A stretch of 64,000 bases of DNA from positions 1 to 64,000 of the forward strand of contig NZ_FOHU01000011.1 in assembly GCF_900111615.1 (NCBI RefSeq), read 5' to 3'. Origin of the DNA: Natronincola peptidivorans (lineage in GTDB: Bacteria > Bacillota > Clostridia > Peptostreptococcales > Natronincolaceae). Position 1 is the stretch's first letter. The number at the start of each line of letters is the position of its first letter. The position numbers and the translations under genes were made by a program. Positions 1-7,715 of this stretch are shown in pieces. Below the pieces are notes generated by a model. The model made no database searches. It saw only the letters and a list, made by a program, of their open reading frames with translations, and was not told the DNA's origin.

Positions 1-255
1 CTTTATAAACAAAGGCAAATGATCGTAGAACATCCCTTTGGAACGATAAAGAGGGGGTTAGGTATGACGTATTTTCTGACAAAAGGTATGCAGTCAGTAA
101 AAGCGGAGATTTCTTTTGCTTTTTTAGCCTATAATATAAAACGCGCAATAAATATACTAGGAGTAAAGGAAATAATAAGGAGACTAACGGGTAAAACAGC
201 CTCTAGTAGCCTCCAATTTTATAGATTCCCAATGTTGATTGAAAATATTAGCTAA
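1..255 (+). CDS. IS1182-family-like transposase, C-terminal end (partial)
   Basis: The frame is open to the left edge, so only the last ~84 residues of a transposase are visible. The stretch EHPFGTIKRGLG...YFLTKG, with a downstream AYNIKRAINILG, is the conserved C-terminal block of DDE transposases of the IS1182 group, which holds the last catalytic acidic residue (Glu in EHPFG). The gene ends normally at a TAG. Nothing after it can be confirmed as the terminal inverted repeat, because the other end lies outside the window. Family assignment is from memory of the motif; an IS5-type DDE relative is the alternative. Confidence 0.75.
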   Translation, partial: LYKQRQMIVEHPFGTIKRGLGMTYFLTKGMQSVKAEISFAFLAYNIKRAINILGVKEIIRRLTGKTASSSLQFYRFPMLIENIS

Positions 256-392
256 TCTAGTATGAAAAAATTTAAAATGTTTATGGAATAATAACCCATT
301 ATTACGCGGTCTGACGTTTCGTTTGTCCGCTGCAAAAAGCATCTTTTTTGTGCTTTCAATTATTTTTTGTCTCCCCATCCCTGTGCCTAGAA

Positions 393-1409
393 TCATCTAA
401 GCTTATTTACTAGCTCTTCTAAGTTATACTCCTTGTCAAGAAACAAGATGGCTTTTGAAGATTTGTCTTTCATTTCAGCATGAAGAATATATTGAAAATC
501 CAAATTGCTTTTTTCATTTTTTATCTCAATTCTATTGTTCTCTAGTTTTTTTGCCCGTATGATAAACTCCTCTATAGCTTCTCTTTTAATCTCTTTATAT
601 TTCTGCTTCAATACTATTATTTCGCTTGAAATATAGAAAAGTTTGTAACCATCTTCTATCTTTTCACCCATCAAAATCTTTTCCCACTTTAATTTCTCAG
701 CTTTTTTTATACTAACATCATATAAATAGTTTATATGATAAAGTAAATCTTTATAGATTAAGGCTGTTTCAAAGTGAAATTCTGCAGCAGCTAATTTCAT
801 TTTTTTTTCAATTTCAGATATAAAACGTAGCATACACTCTTCTTTTGATAGAATCTCCATCAGGCATTGTTTATTTTCCTCAAATGCGTCCTTTTTCATT
901 GCTTCTGGTAATATTTTATAGAAAAAACCATAGGAATCTCCATGTTTTAATATAGGATATATATTTTGAAAAAGCTTTTCTAAATTTGAAAGAATTTTCT
1001 TATTTCTATAGGGTCCAAAACAATTTGCATCTTCTCTATCACTAATAACTTTTACAGGTTTAATTTTATTATAATTCTCTACTTTTAAATATCTATAGTT
1101 TTGATCATTTTTAAATTGTACGTTGTATATGGGCTTTAACTTCTTGATAAGGGTGCATTCTAGTATCTGTGCTTCTAAGTGTGTATCAGTAACGATATAA
1201 TCTATATCATGGATATGGAATAACATTCTTTCTATCTTTTCGGACTTGCCTTGTATGCTAAAATAAGATTTCACCCTTGATTTTAATGCCTTGCTTTTAC
1301 CAATATACATAATATTTCCTTCGCGATCCTTCATTTGATATATACCTGGTTTTGCTGGCATTCTATTGATTTTTTGTATTAAAAACTTAGGAATTTCTGG
1401 CAATCTCAT
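393..1409 (-). CDS. UvrC-like GIY-YIG nuclease domain protein without RNase H half
   Basis: About 338 residues. Residues ~20-100 form a GIY-YIG domain (PGIYQMKD...MYIGKSKALKSRVKSYF, then the LEAQILE...LKPIYN segment with the catalytic Glu and Asn). Residues ~205-235 (KLAAAEFHFETALIYKDLL) match a UVR helix pair, which in UvrC contacts UvrB. UvrC is usually about 600 residues and has a C-terminal RNase H-like nuclease and HhH domain; both are absent, so only the 3'-incision half is present. It could be a Cho-like accessory incision nuclease or a standalone clostridial paralogue. The ATG was chosen over an upstream GTG because AGGTG precedes it. It stands alone on the minus strand. Confidence 0.8.
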   Translation of the reverse strand: MRLPEIPKFLIQKINRMPAKPGIYQMKDREGNIMYIGKSKALKSRVKSYFSIQGKSEKIERMLFHIHDIDYIVTDTHLEAQILECTLIKKLKPIYNVQFKNDQNYRYLKVENYNKIKPVKVISDREDANCFGPYRNKKILSNLEKLFQNIYPILKHGDSYGFFYKILPEAMKKDAFEENKQCLMEILSKEECMLRFISEIEKKMKLAAAEFHFETALIYKDLLYHINYLYDVSIKKAEKLKWEKILMGEKIEDGYKLFYISSEIIVLKQKYKEIKREAIEEFIIRAKKLENNRIEIKNEKSNLDFQYILHAEMKDKSSKAILFLDKEYNLEELVNKLR

Positions 1410-1458
1410 CACCTACTCATCTTGCTTTTATCTGTTTTAACCTCTTTACCAAAGACTT

Positions 1459-2634
1459 TTATATTTTATCAATAAAAATAATCCCCTCATTTTTAATATA
1501 CACTGGCCTTCCATGACGCATACAGCCAAACATATAACAATTTCCCATTACTGGAGGACAGAAGTCTACCGATGGAGGATGACCCTCTCTAACCTTTTGG
1601 AATAAATCCTTATATTCTTCTATATCTTGGGTATAATCATCGACATGTTGCTGCTGCTCCTCCTGGGTATAATAGTCATCCTCTAGGATCTCCTCCATTA
1701 ACTTTTGGGTATCCAAGATTACCTTTTTAAGCAATGCTTCAGCCTCCTGCAACTGCTCGCATTGGATTAGAGAATATTGATATTGACTAATCCATCTAGG
1801 GGAAATACCATAGGTCATCTTAGGACCCAATGCAGCATGAAACATTTCATTTGCCCTAGTGTAGCTGTGGGCTTCATAGTAGATTTCAGCTATTTCTAGA
1901 AATGCAATATCTAAATGGATTGGATTTTTCCCTGCCTCTAAATAGCCCTTTACAAATAGCTTTAATTTTCCTGCCACTTCTTCAGCCTCTTTTGTTTTTC
2001 CTAGCTGAGCCATGGAAACACCATAGCTCAAGACAGGATTAAGATATTCATCCCAAACACCATAGTTAAGGATTAGATCCAGAAAATTATCCTTGATCCT
2101 ATCTTCAGATTTCCATGATTTTTGAAAATGAATTGCAGCTTCCCTGATTTTCCCTTGCTTATATAATGCCACCCCTAAATTATTTAATAGGGAAGGATTT
2201 TCTTCAAAGCTAAGAGCCTTTGTAAAAGCCTCCGCCGCCTTTTTGTAAAGCTCCAAATCTAAATAGGCTTCCCCTAGTAGACCATAGGGCAAACCAGAAT
2301 TAGGTTCCATTTTAACAGCTCTTTCCAATAGTTCTACAGCCCTTTGATGGTCATCATACTCAATTTGATAGAAGTAAGCAAGGTTATTTAATGTCTGAAC
2401 ATTAGAATTGACAGCAACAGCCCTTTGGAACATCTCTAAAGCTAAGTCTGAATCATTCAATTCCAAGGCTATAATACCGCACCAATTGATTAGACTTATA
2501 TCTTTTGGGTTTCTTTTTATCTTCTTCTTAAGCTTATAAACCAATCTCTTTCCTATTTTTCTATGAATCTGCCAATCATTAGGATGCTTTTTTACTCTTC
2601 TCTCAAATTTTTTTATATAGGTTTCTAGTTTCAT
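1459..2634 (-). CDS. tetratricopeptide repeat protein
   Basis: 391 residues. From residue ~40 to ~175 there are at least four TPR units with the usual Ala/Gly/Tyr spacing (for example GIIALELNDSDLALEMFQRAV, AYFYQIEYDDHQRAVELLERAV, GEAYLDLELYKKAAEAFTKAL, GVALYKQGKIREAAIHFQKS). Residues 250-340 continue as helical, TPR-like sequence. The C-terminus has four Cys (FCPPVMGNCYMFGCMRHG), a possible metal-binding tail. No signal peptide or membrane segment is seen. The likely role is a protein-interaction scaffold; the partner is unknown. RBS AGTAGGG lies upstream of the ATG. The next minus-strand gene upstream ends 24 nt away. Confidence 0.85.
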   Translation of the reverse strand: MKLETYIKKFERRVKKHPNDWQIHRKIGKRLVYKLKKKIKRNPKDISLINWCGIIALELNDSDLALEMFQRAVAVNSNVQTLNNLAYFYQIEYDDHQRAVELLERAVKMEPNSGLPYGLLGEAYLDLELYKKAAEAFTKALSFEENPSLLNNLGVALYKQGKIREAAIHFQKSWKSEDRIKDNFLDLILNYGVWDEYLNPVLSYGVSMAQLGKTKEAEEVAGKLKLFVKGYLEAGKNPIHLDIAFLEIAEIYYEAHSYTRANEMFHAALGPKMTYGISPRWISQYQYSLIQCEQLQEAEALLKKVILDTQKLMEEILEDDYYTQEEQQQHVDDYTQDIEEYKDLFQKVREGHPPSVDFCPPVMGNCYMFGCMRHGRPVYIKNEGIIFIDKI

Positions 2635-2658
2635 GGAATCCCTACTCTCTTTTTCAAG

Positions 2659-3480
2659 CTAATCCTCAAATAACCTTCGAGCCTTCTCTAAATGATCTGG
2701 ATAGTAGCTCCTCCCCATTTTATCTAAATTAGACCTATCGATCACTTTATTGATGCCTAATTCCTTTACTCGATGATCAATTATAAGAAGATCATCATAA
2801 AAATCATAACTATGAGAATTGATGCTGGTATGGGGATTTAAGCTGATGATGTTTTTATCTTTAAATTGAATAGTATAGTAATAATCATAGTCATTTCTTT
2901 TTCCCTTAGTACCCACCCGTACTTCTTCTATATCTTCCCAGCTATAGGTTTGCCCCATTGGGTTGAAAAAGCTATGTTTTACAATGGTATCTTGGTACAG
3001 GATGCTGTAGTCGGTGAAGCTATAATATCCCAGGAGTAAGGATGCAGCAAGGGTGAGGGAAAGCACCTTTCCTTTATGCTCACCAACAAAATGCCACAAA
3101 GCTGCATAAATACGAGTTTCAAATCGAAATTGTATATACACGATTTTTAGAAAAAAGCTAAGATCTTTGGGGTTAAAATCAGCCTCTTCAAACTGTATTT
3201 CTACTTTTTCTGAAGGGGTTATAAATTTGATGCCAAGAAACCCTATCACCAATAGAACAAAGGTTATAATCCCAAAAATAAGATTCCTGCCGGGAATAAT
3301 ATAGGCAATAAAATCACTTCTCTCAAAGAAGTGATGGATTCCTGCTATTATACCGTGTAATAAACCAAATCCCACTATTGATCCTACTATAAGCACTAAA
3401 CCTCCCACTATAAAAACAATAATCGCTAGGGAGGATCCTAACATCCCTTTTATTACGCCTAATCCTATTAGCTTTTTCAT
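2659..3480 (-). CDS. membrane protein of unknown function
   Basis: 273 residues. Two strongly hydrophobic blocks lie in the first 90 residues (around SLAIIVFIVGGLVLIVGSIV and NLIFGIITFVLLVIGFLGI), with a third near residue 140 (SLTLAASLLLGYYSF), followed by a soluble charged C-terminal domain of ~120 residues. That domain resembles a small PH-like beta domain (VGTKGKRNDYDYYYTIQFKD...), but I cannot name a family. GGAG precedes the ATG. It sits in a run of minus-strand envelope-type genes that may be co-transcribed toward the TPR gene. Confidence 0.7.
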   Translation of the reverse strand: MKKLIGLGVIKGMLGSSLAIIVFIVGGLVLIVGSIVGFGLLHGIIAGIHHFFERSDFIAYIIPGRNLIFGIITFVLLVIGFLGIKFITPSEKVEIQFEEADFNPKDLSFFLKIVYIQFRFETRIYAALWHFVGEHKGKVLSLTLAASLLLGYYSFTDYSILYQDTIVKHSFFNPMGQTYSWEDIEEVRVGTKGKRNDYDYYYTIQFKDKNIISLNPHTSINSHSYDFYDDLLIIDHRVKELGINKVIDRSNLDKMGRSYYPDHLEKARRLFED

Positions 3481-3542
3481 TGATCAATTCTCCATTCTTT
3501 TCTCACTTTTATCCAAGTCACCTATGGAAGTCTTTTAAACCT

Positions 3543-3851
3543 TTAACCCTTCAAAAAAGACCCTGCAAACACTAGGAGATACAAAAATGCTTGCTCTAGA
3601 GAGTATAATCCTAATAGGATTGTTAAAGCAGTAGCTATTTTACTACCCTTAAAGGTTAATAATAGCATGATCAGGGAAATCCCTGTGCGGGCAGTAAAAA
3701 TACTATAGGTTTTATAAAAAGGTAGGGGTTCAGGAAACAGAAAAGAAAAAATGATGATTTCACATATAAAGGGAATGAGAAAAAAGATAGTAAGCCCTCT
3801 ATAGTTTTCATTTTTCCAAAACAATTTCATGTCTTTTATGATGTTTTCCAT
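3543..3851 (-). CDS. small membrane protein
   Basis: 102 residues with three hydrophobic segments (TIFFLIPFICEIIIFSFLF, TGISLIMLLLTF, ATALTILLGLYSLEQAFLYLLVFAG) and a short charged N-terminus, so an integral membrane protein. AAGGAG stands 8 nt before the ATG. It lies 11 nt downstream of the next gene on the same strand, which fits an operon. No family is recognised. Confidence 0.65.
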   Translation of the reverse strand: MENIIKDMKLFWKNENYRGLTIFFLIPFICEIIIFSFLFPEPLPFYKTYSIFTARTGISLIMLLLTFKGSKIATALTILLGLYSLEQAFLYLLVFAGSFLKG

Positions 3852-3862
3852 AGATACACTCC

Positions 3863-4216
3863 TTAATCTACTAACAGTTGATTCATAAAAATTTTGTACC
3901 TAGGCACAAGGTCAATCTTCATGACCCAATAGGGAGTAGTAATCATGATTCTTTTCTCTTCCTTCCTATCGGCTAGGATTTCTATGGCTACAATATTCTT
4001 TAAGTCTAATAGTCCTAGTAGTTCATTGGTATCACTACTAAAAGCCTCTAGCTTCAATTCACTGTAGGAGGGTGTCATGGTCACAATAAACTTTTCATGA
4101 TTGCCATTGGTAAATTCGTATTTTGCCTGGTTGTAATAATAGGGTACATCTTCATCCAATAACTGTGGTTCCGCCTGAAAGAGTGATAGCCATTTTATTT
4201 CATCAGGTATTTTCAA
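3863..4216 (-). CDS. hypothetical soluble protein
   Basis: 117 residues with no membrane segment; the pattern suggests alternating beta strands (EFTNGNHEKFIVTMTPSYSELKLEAF...NIVAIEILADRKEEKRIMITTPYWVMKIDL). The start is a TTG with GGAG at good spacing. It is closely linked to the small membrane gene that follows it on the minus strand. No family recognised. Confidence 0.65.
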   Translation of the reverse strand: MKIPDEIKWLSLFQAEPQLLDEDVPYYYNQAKYEFTNGNHEKFIVTMTPSYSELKLEAFSSDTNELLGLLDLKNIVAIEILADRKEEKRIMITTPYWVMKIDLVPRYKIFMNQLLVD

Positions 4217-4313
4217 TTAATTCACTCCAATTTTTAATTTTACTCTAGGAAGATAACTGATATTCAGATACTTACATTTTTATATCAACCAACGTTGTTT
4301 TTAACATCCTCTC

Positions 4314-4871
4314 TTAATGTGAGCTACCAGCTTCCTCTAGCAAGCCTCTTCCTTTAAGTTTTTTAACAATGTAGTCTGCAGTTATCATATACATTGCCGT
4401 CATAGATACACCCTCAATGACCCCACGAATAGCTTCGTTTGGCTCCCAATTCAACATCCTCAAAAGTCCTTCAATCATAGGATTAAGCACCACAACAATA
4501 GGCCCTACAGAGACAATAAATGAAACAGCCCTTACTGCCATTTCTTTTTTTGTCATTTTCACTTCTACCTCTTCCTCTTTTGGCGGCACTTTTACATATT
4601 CTACCTCTTCTCCTGTTATTAAATCTGTCTTCCCTAAGGTCACGCTATACTGGAGATCCTCTCCTATAATCCGGCTGTAGATACAGCATTCGTGATTATA
4701 AATAGAAAAGAAATAATCAGCTCCTTCTTCTCCTTTGTTGATCTTCGTTGGCTTTACTAAATGTCCGTTGACATAGATTTTCATATGCCTAATTAATCCT
4801 ATATTATACTCAAGGTCTATCCTATAGTTTCTTCTCTCAATGGTGATGTTCCAATTCCAATGTCTTTTCAC
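4314..4871 (-). CDS. hypothetical protein with C-terminal membrane segments
   Basis: 185 residues. The first ~110 are a charged, probably beta-rich domain (WNWNITIERRNYRIDLEYN...), then a Lys/Glu-rich linker (PPKEEEVEVKMTKKEMA), then two hydrophobic segments (AVSFIVSVGPIVVVLNPMI, GVSMTAMYMITADYIV). The start is a GTG behind GAGGGA. It is the first gene of the left-hand minus-strand run. Function unknown. Confidence 0.65.
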   Translation of the reverse strand: MKRHWNWNITIERRNYRIDLEYNIGLIRHMKIYVNGHLVKPTKINKGEEGADYFFSIYNHECCIYSRIIGEDLQYSVTLGKTDLITGEEVEYVKVPPKEEEVEVKMTKKEMAVRAVSFIVSVGPIVVVLNPMIEGLLRMLNWEPNEAIRGVIEGVSMTAMYMITADYIVKKLKGRGLLEEAGSSH

Positions 4872-5237
4872 GAATTTCCCTCACTTTGAAATAATTTCCT
4901 CATATTTACGCTAACTTCTCATTCTACTTATATAAACATTATAAGGGGTTGACATAATTATAAATAGTAACAATATTTTCAATTAAGTCCTCTTGGAAAT
5001 AAGATTACGGTTCATAAAGATTAGATGAGACCTTTACAAAATTGAGTGTACCGAAAAACATCGATGCTCAAGATCTAGATTTCCGTTTATGCAGTTTGGA
5101 TCCCCTATATAGAAACAAAATACAAAGTATCTTTAGTAATATAAAATAACTTAAACACAAGGATTATAACTCCTTGTGTTTATAATGTTTGTGCAAAAAA
5201 TCATGGGGGACAGGTTCATCCATTCATAATATTTCTA
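4872..5237. other. intergenic stretch with hairpin and a GGGGACAGGTTC motif
   Basis: No open frame with coding character. It holds a strong hairpin (listed separately) and, just after it, the sequence GGGGGACAGGTTC. That motif is commonly seen at the ends of REP-associated (IS200-like, Y1) transposase elements in Firmicutes and is probably a scar. Short in-frame scraps on the minus strand hint at decayed coding sequence but cannot be assigned. Confidence 0.4.
5153..5181. terminator. perfect hairpin, likely bidirectional terminator
   Basis: AAACACAAGGA and TCCTTGTGTTT form an 11-bp perfect stem around a 7-nt AT loop. The flanks are AT-rich, with no long T run on either side. It is isolated between decayed sequences, so its transcript is uncertain. 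Confidence 0.5.
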
Positions 5238-5552
5238 TCATACATCATCTCTAAAAAACTTAAGATTGGCTAATGGCTGCCCCCTTTCAAAGGTTCTGCT
5301 TCCATCAGAGTCAAGATTCCACCAAAGGTAACCGTCGGAGAATTCCAACACCTTCTGGTCTATGCTTTTGATATATCCCTGATGGATAGCCATTCCAATG
5401 AGGATTGAGGTAATGCTTTTGGTTACTGAAAAATGTGAATTGTATCTGTTTCTTTGTGTCCATCAAAATACTTCTCATATATGAGCTTTCCGTTTTTCTG
5501 TACTACAAGTCCTGCGGTATTGCTATATTCTATCTCAATTTCACGAATCAAT
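5238..5552 (-). pseudogene. class C beta-lactamase-like serine hydrolase remnant (frameshifted, internally deleted)
   Basis: On the minus strand one frame reads NTAGLVVQKNGKLIYEKYFDG...DTIHIF and then hits a stop. Shifting by one base near 5432 continues as SVTKSITSILIGMAIHQGYI. Together they rebuild the N-terminal part of a beta-lactamase-family (PF00144) protein with the catalytic Ser-x-x-Lys (SVTK). The sequence then jumps to an unrelated-looking tail (WWNLDSDGSRTFERGQPLAN...RDDV) and stops; the rest of the ~350-residue domain, including the Tyr motif, is missing. One base loss plus an internal deletion make it inactive. Confidence 0.7.
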
Positions 5553-5701
5553 TGTATGTTGATTATGCGATTGGTTTTATTATTTCTTTTGTGTTACTAG
5601 GCTTGTCTACTGCTGAAGTATTGAATTTTTTAGATAAGTATCAAAAATTATTAAAATATACTGTTAAAGTCGTAGGTGATATTTTAATAGTTCAGGATTA
5701 A
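5553..5701 (+). pseudogene. CcdA-like membrane protein, C-terminal remnant
   Basis: About 49 residues ending in a TAA. The sequence AIGFIISFVLLGLSTAEVLNF followed by LDKYQKLLKYTVKVVG resembles the last transmembrane helix and tail of CcdA/DsbD-type cytochrome c biogenesis or thiol-disulfide transporters. No start or N-terminal helices remain; the left end runs into the beta-lactamase-like remnant on the other strand. The next gene downstream, an Fe-S membrane protein, is a plausible former redox partner. Identification is by eye and moderately weak. Confidence 0.5.
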
Positions 5702-5844
5702 TGACTTAATAAAACAATTAGTCAAGACATCCCTTGCTCATCTTGACTAATATATTTATTTCTTAAGATCGAATGAGTATTTGTGCATAAAAACAAGTCT
5801 TAATAGAAAAAATAAAATGCAGACCGTTTTAGAGGAGGGGCTTA

Positions 5845-6414
5845 ATGTCTACTAAAAGAAACAAATTAAAGGCAGCTGATGTTCTATGGACATTGTTTAT
5901 AGCTTTTCTGGTGATAGGAGTGGTTTATCCTATTATTGGGCTAATTGCACTGATTTGCATGTTAGCACCGGTTGTAGTTGGTATTATTAAAGGAAAGCGT
6001 ATTTGGTGTAGTAATTACTGCCCTCGAGGCAGCTTTTTAGGTAAATTGATGCAAAATATAAGCCAACGAGGAAAGCCTCCAAAGTTTTTAAACTCTACTC
6101 TCTTTAAGACCATTTTTGTTCTCTTTTTACTTAGTAACTTTGCAATTGGTATCATTAAAGCAGAAGGAAATTTAACACAAATTGGATTTGTATTCGTACG
6201 CTTAATTATCATTACAAGCATTGTAGGCATTTTATTGGGCGTTTTTTATCAACCAAGAACATGGTGTACAATTTGTCCTATGGGAACTCTTTCAAACGTA
6301 GCTATTAAGGGTCGCAAAAAGCTTACATCAATTGAGAAAAAAAATGACAATAACTCTATGCAACATAGAGGTCAGTGTGATCAATGCCCTCTTAAAGATA
6401 CTAAACAGCCATAA
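5845..6414 (+). CDS. 4Fe-4S membrane protein (NapH/CcoG-type polyferredoxin fragment family)
   Basis: 189 residues with about four hydrophobic helices (VLWTLFIAFLVIGVVYPIIG, LIALICMLAPVVVGII, TIFVLFLLSNFAIGII, FVRLIIITSIVGILLGVFY). Three cysteine motifs are seen: WCSNYCPRGSF, WCTICPMGTLS and CDQCPL. The CxxxCP and CxxCP pattern next to helices is that of the Fer4_5/NapH-like membrane electron-transfer family. It is shorter than NapH and lacks a normal CxxCxxCxxxCP ferredoxin repeat. A strong GAGGAGGGG ribosome site precedes the ATG. It probably passes electrons across the membrane with an unknown partner. Confidence 0.7.
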   Translation: MSTKRNKLKAADVLWTLFIAFLVIGVVYPIIGLIALICMLAPVVVGIIKGKRIWCSNYCPRGSFLGKLMQNISQRGKPPKFLNSTLFKTIFVLFLLSNFAIGIIKAEGNLTQIGFVFVRLIIITSIVGILLGVFYQPRTWCTICPMGTLSNVAIKGRKKLTSIEKKNDNNSMQHRGQCDQCPLKDTKQP

Positions 6415-6782
6415 AAGAATAGTAGGATGTATTAGTCTTTTAGGGCATATATTAATTGGACTTCTCTTTAATAGCTTATTATTCATTTTATTCTTTAGTT
6501 AATTTGCCTTATATCCTATTAAAACATTATCGCTATCAAGCCCTTGTCTCCATTTTTTCATAAAGTAATCCTTATTATAATCATGACATGAAAAGTATTC
6601 ACAAAGGCTAGATATAAAACTCTATCGTCAATGCGCTTCTATTACAGCTTTTCTTGACCTTCCTTCTATATTTACTATTATCCCTCCAGATGATTCTCTT
6701 TAATCTCTCATCATTATCTAATCTGTCAACTCAACCCTATCACCTTTAAGGCGGATGATATGTTCCCACAAACAATAAAAAA

Positions 6783-6849
6783 AAGGGTTTCCCTACATTG
6801 CTACCTCTAGCAAAACAGCCAAGAGAAAACTCAATGTTGGGAAACCCTT
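6783..6849. repeat. 18-bp inverted repeat with ~31-nt loop
   Basis: AAGGGTTTCCCTACATTG is repeated inverted as CAATGTTGGGAAACCCTT with one mismatch. The size (67 bp overall) and the flanking AT-rich sequence fit a small MITE-like element or a terminator with a structured loop. No matching copy was noticed elsewhere in the window. Confidence 0.55.
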
Positions 6850-6901
6850 AATTATGTCACTTTAAAGCACTATTATTTATCCACCCTTGATATCAAAGTA
6901 A

Positions 6902-6931
6902 CACACTCCACATGTTTTGTGATGGAGTGTG
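6902..6931 (-). terminator. hairpin downstream of the ABC exporter operon
   Basis: CACACTCC...GGAGTGTG forms a stem just past the stop codon of the ATP-binding subunit on the minus strand. It is followed on that strand by a modestly T-rich run. Probably the operon terminator. Confidence 0.55.
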
Positions 6932-6943
6932 GATATTGTTTTA

Positions 6944-7696
6944 CTAAAATGCCTTTTCTTCTAACCACTCATATAACCTTTTCTCTCTGAAAAGTGTTTT
7001 CTCTTCATCTCCGTCATGTTTTCCTAATGTCAGTTTATCATGGATATTTCCATCCATTAGGAATATTACTGTGCCTGCCCTTGCTGCCACTTTCACATCA
7101 TGGGTAACAATGATAACTGTTGTGCCTTCTGTGTTGACAGCATTAATGATATCCAATACCTCCCTTGAGGTACTGCTGTTTAGAGCTCCAGTCGGTTCAT
7201 CTCCAAATAAAATATCTGGCTGATTGATCAGTGCCCGACATATGGCTGCACGTTGCAGCTGCCCCCCTGAAACTTTTTTAATATCATGCTCAGCTACACT
7301 GTCAATGCCTGTCTTTACCATAAGTGTATCGGCATTTTGATTTACCTGTTCTCTCGACAGCTTACCAAGCTTAAACCCAGGAAGTACAATGTTATCTCTG
7401 ATAGATAAATTTTTTAGAAGATAGGAGTGTTGAAAAATAAATCCCATTTGTTTTAGTCTCACTTCACTTGTTTTTTCATCATCCAGTTTAGAAATATCTT
7501 TACCACAAAGCAATACATTGCCTGAAGTAGGTCTATCCATTCCACTGATACTATAAAGCAATGTGGATTTTCCAGAACCCGACTGCCCCATGATTGCTAT
7601 GAACTCACCCTCTTCAACCTCAAAATTTATATTATTTAATACCTGTGTATCTTCAAAGCTTTTACATAAATTCTGTACCTTCAATATTGTTTTCAT
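6944..7696 (-). CDS. ABC transporter ATP-binding protein (MacB/LolD type)
   Basis: 250 residues from the chosen ATG. Walker A is GQSGSGKST; the Q-loop region is QHSYLLKNLS, the signature is VSGGQLQRAA, Walker B is DILFGDEPTG, and the switch His is VTHD. The ALNSSTSREVL sequence after Walker B is typical of ATPases that pair with FtsX-fold permeases (MacB, BceA, LolD). The true start lies 27 nt inside the longest frame because GAGGAGGTG stands 5 nt before this ATG. It is the last gene of a TetR-permease-ATPase operon, so it likely powers efflux or antimicrobial-peptide removal rather than import. Confidence 0.93.
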   Translation of the reverse strand: MKTILKVQNLCKSFEDTQVLNNINFEVEEGEFIAIMGQSGSGKSTLLYSISGMDRPTSGNVLLCGKDISKLDDEKTSEVRLKQMGFIFQHSYLLKNLSIRDNIVLPGFKLGKLSREQVNQNADTLMVKTGIDSVAEHDIKKVSGGQLQRAAICRALINQPDILFGDEPTGALNSSTSREVLDIINAVNTEGTTVIIVTHDVKVAARAGTVIFLMDGNIHDKLTLGKHDGDEEKTLFREKRLYEWLEEKAF

Positions 7697-7715
7697 ATTG
7701 CACCTCCTCAATTTA

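Larger units (their letters stand above)
6415..6943. other. intergenic stretch with two inverted repeats
   Basis: No gene that I can support. It contains the long-loop inverted repeat and the terminator hairpin listed separately. A short minus-strand scrap before the inverted repeat (GIIVNIEGRSRKAVIEAH then stop) looks like decayed coding sequence of unknown origin. Confidence 0.4.

Noticed and set aside
5435-5701. 88-residue plus-strand frame as one intact gene.
   Set aside because: Its first ~40 residues are antisense to the beta-lactamase-like remnant; only the last ~49 look CcdA-like, so it is treated as a remnant.
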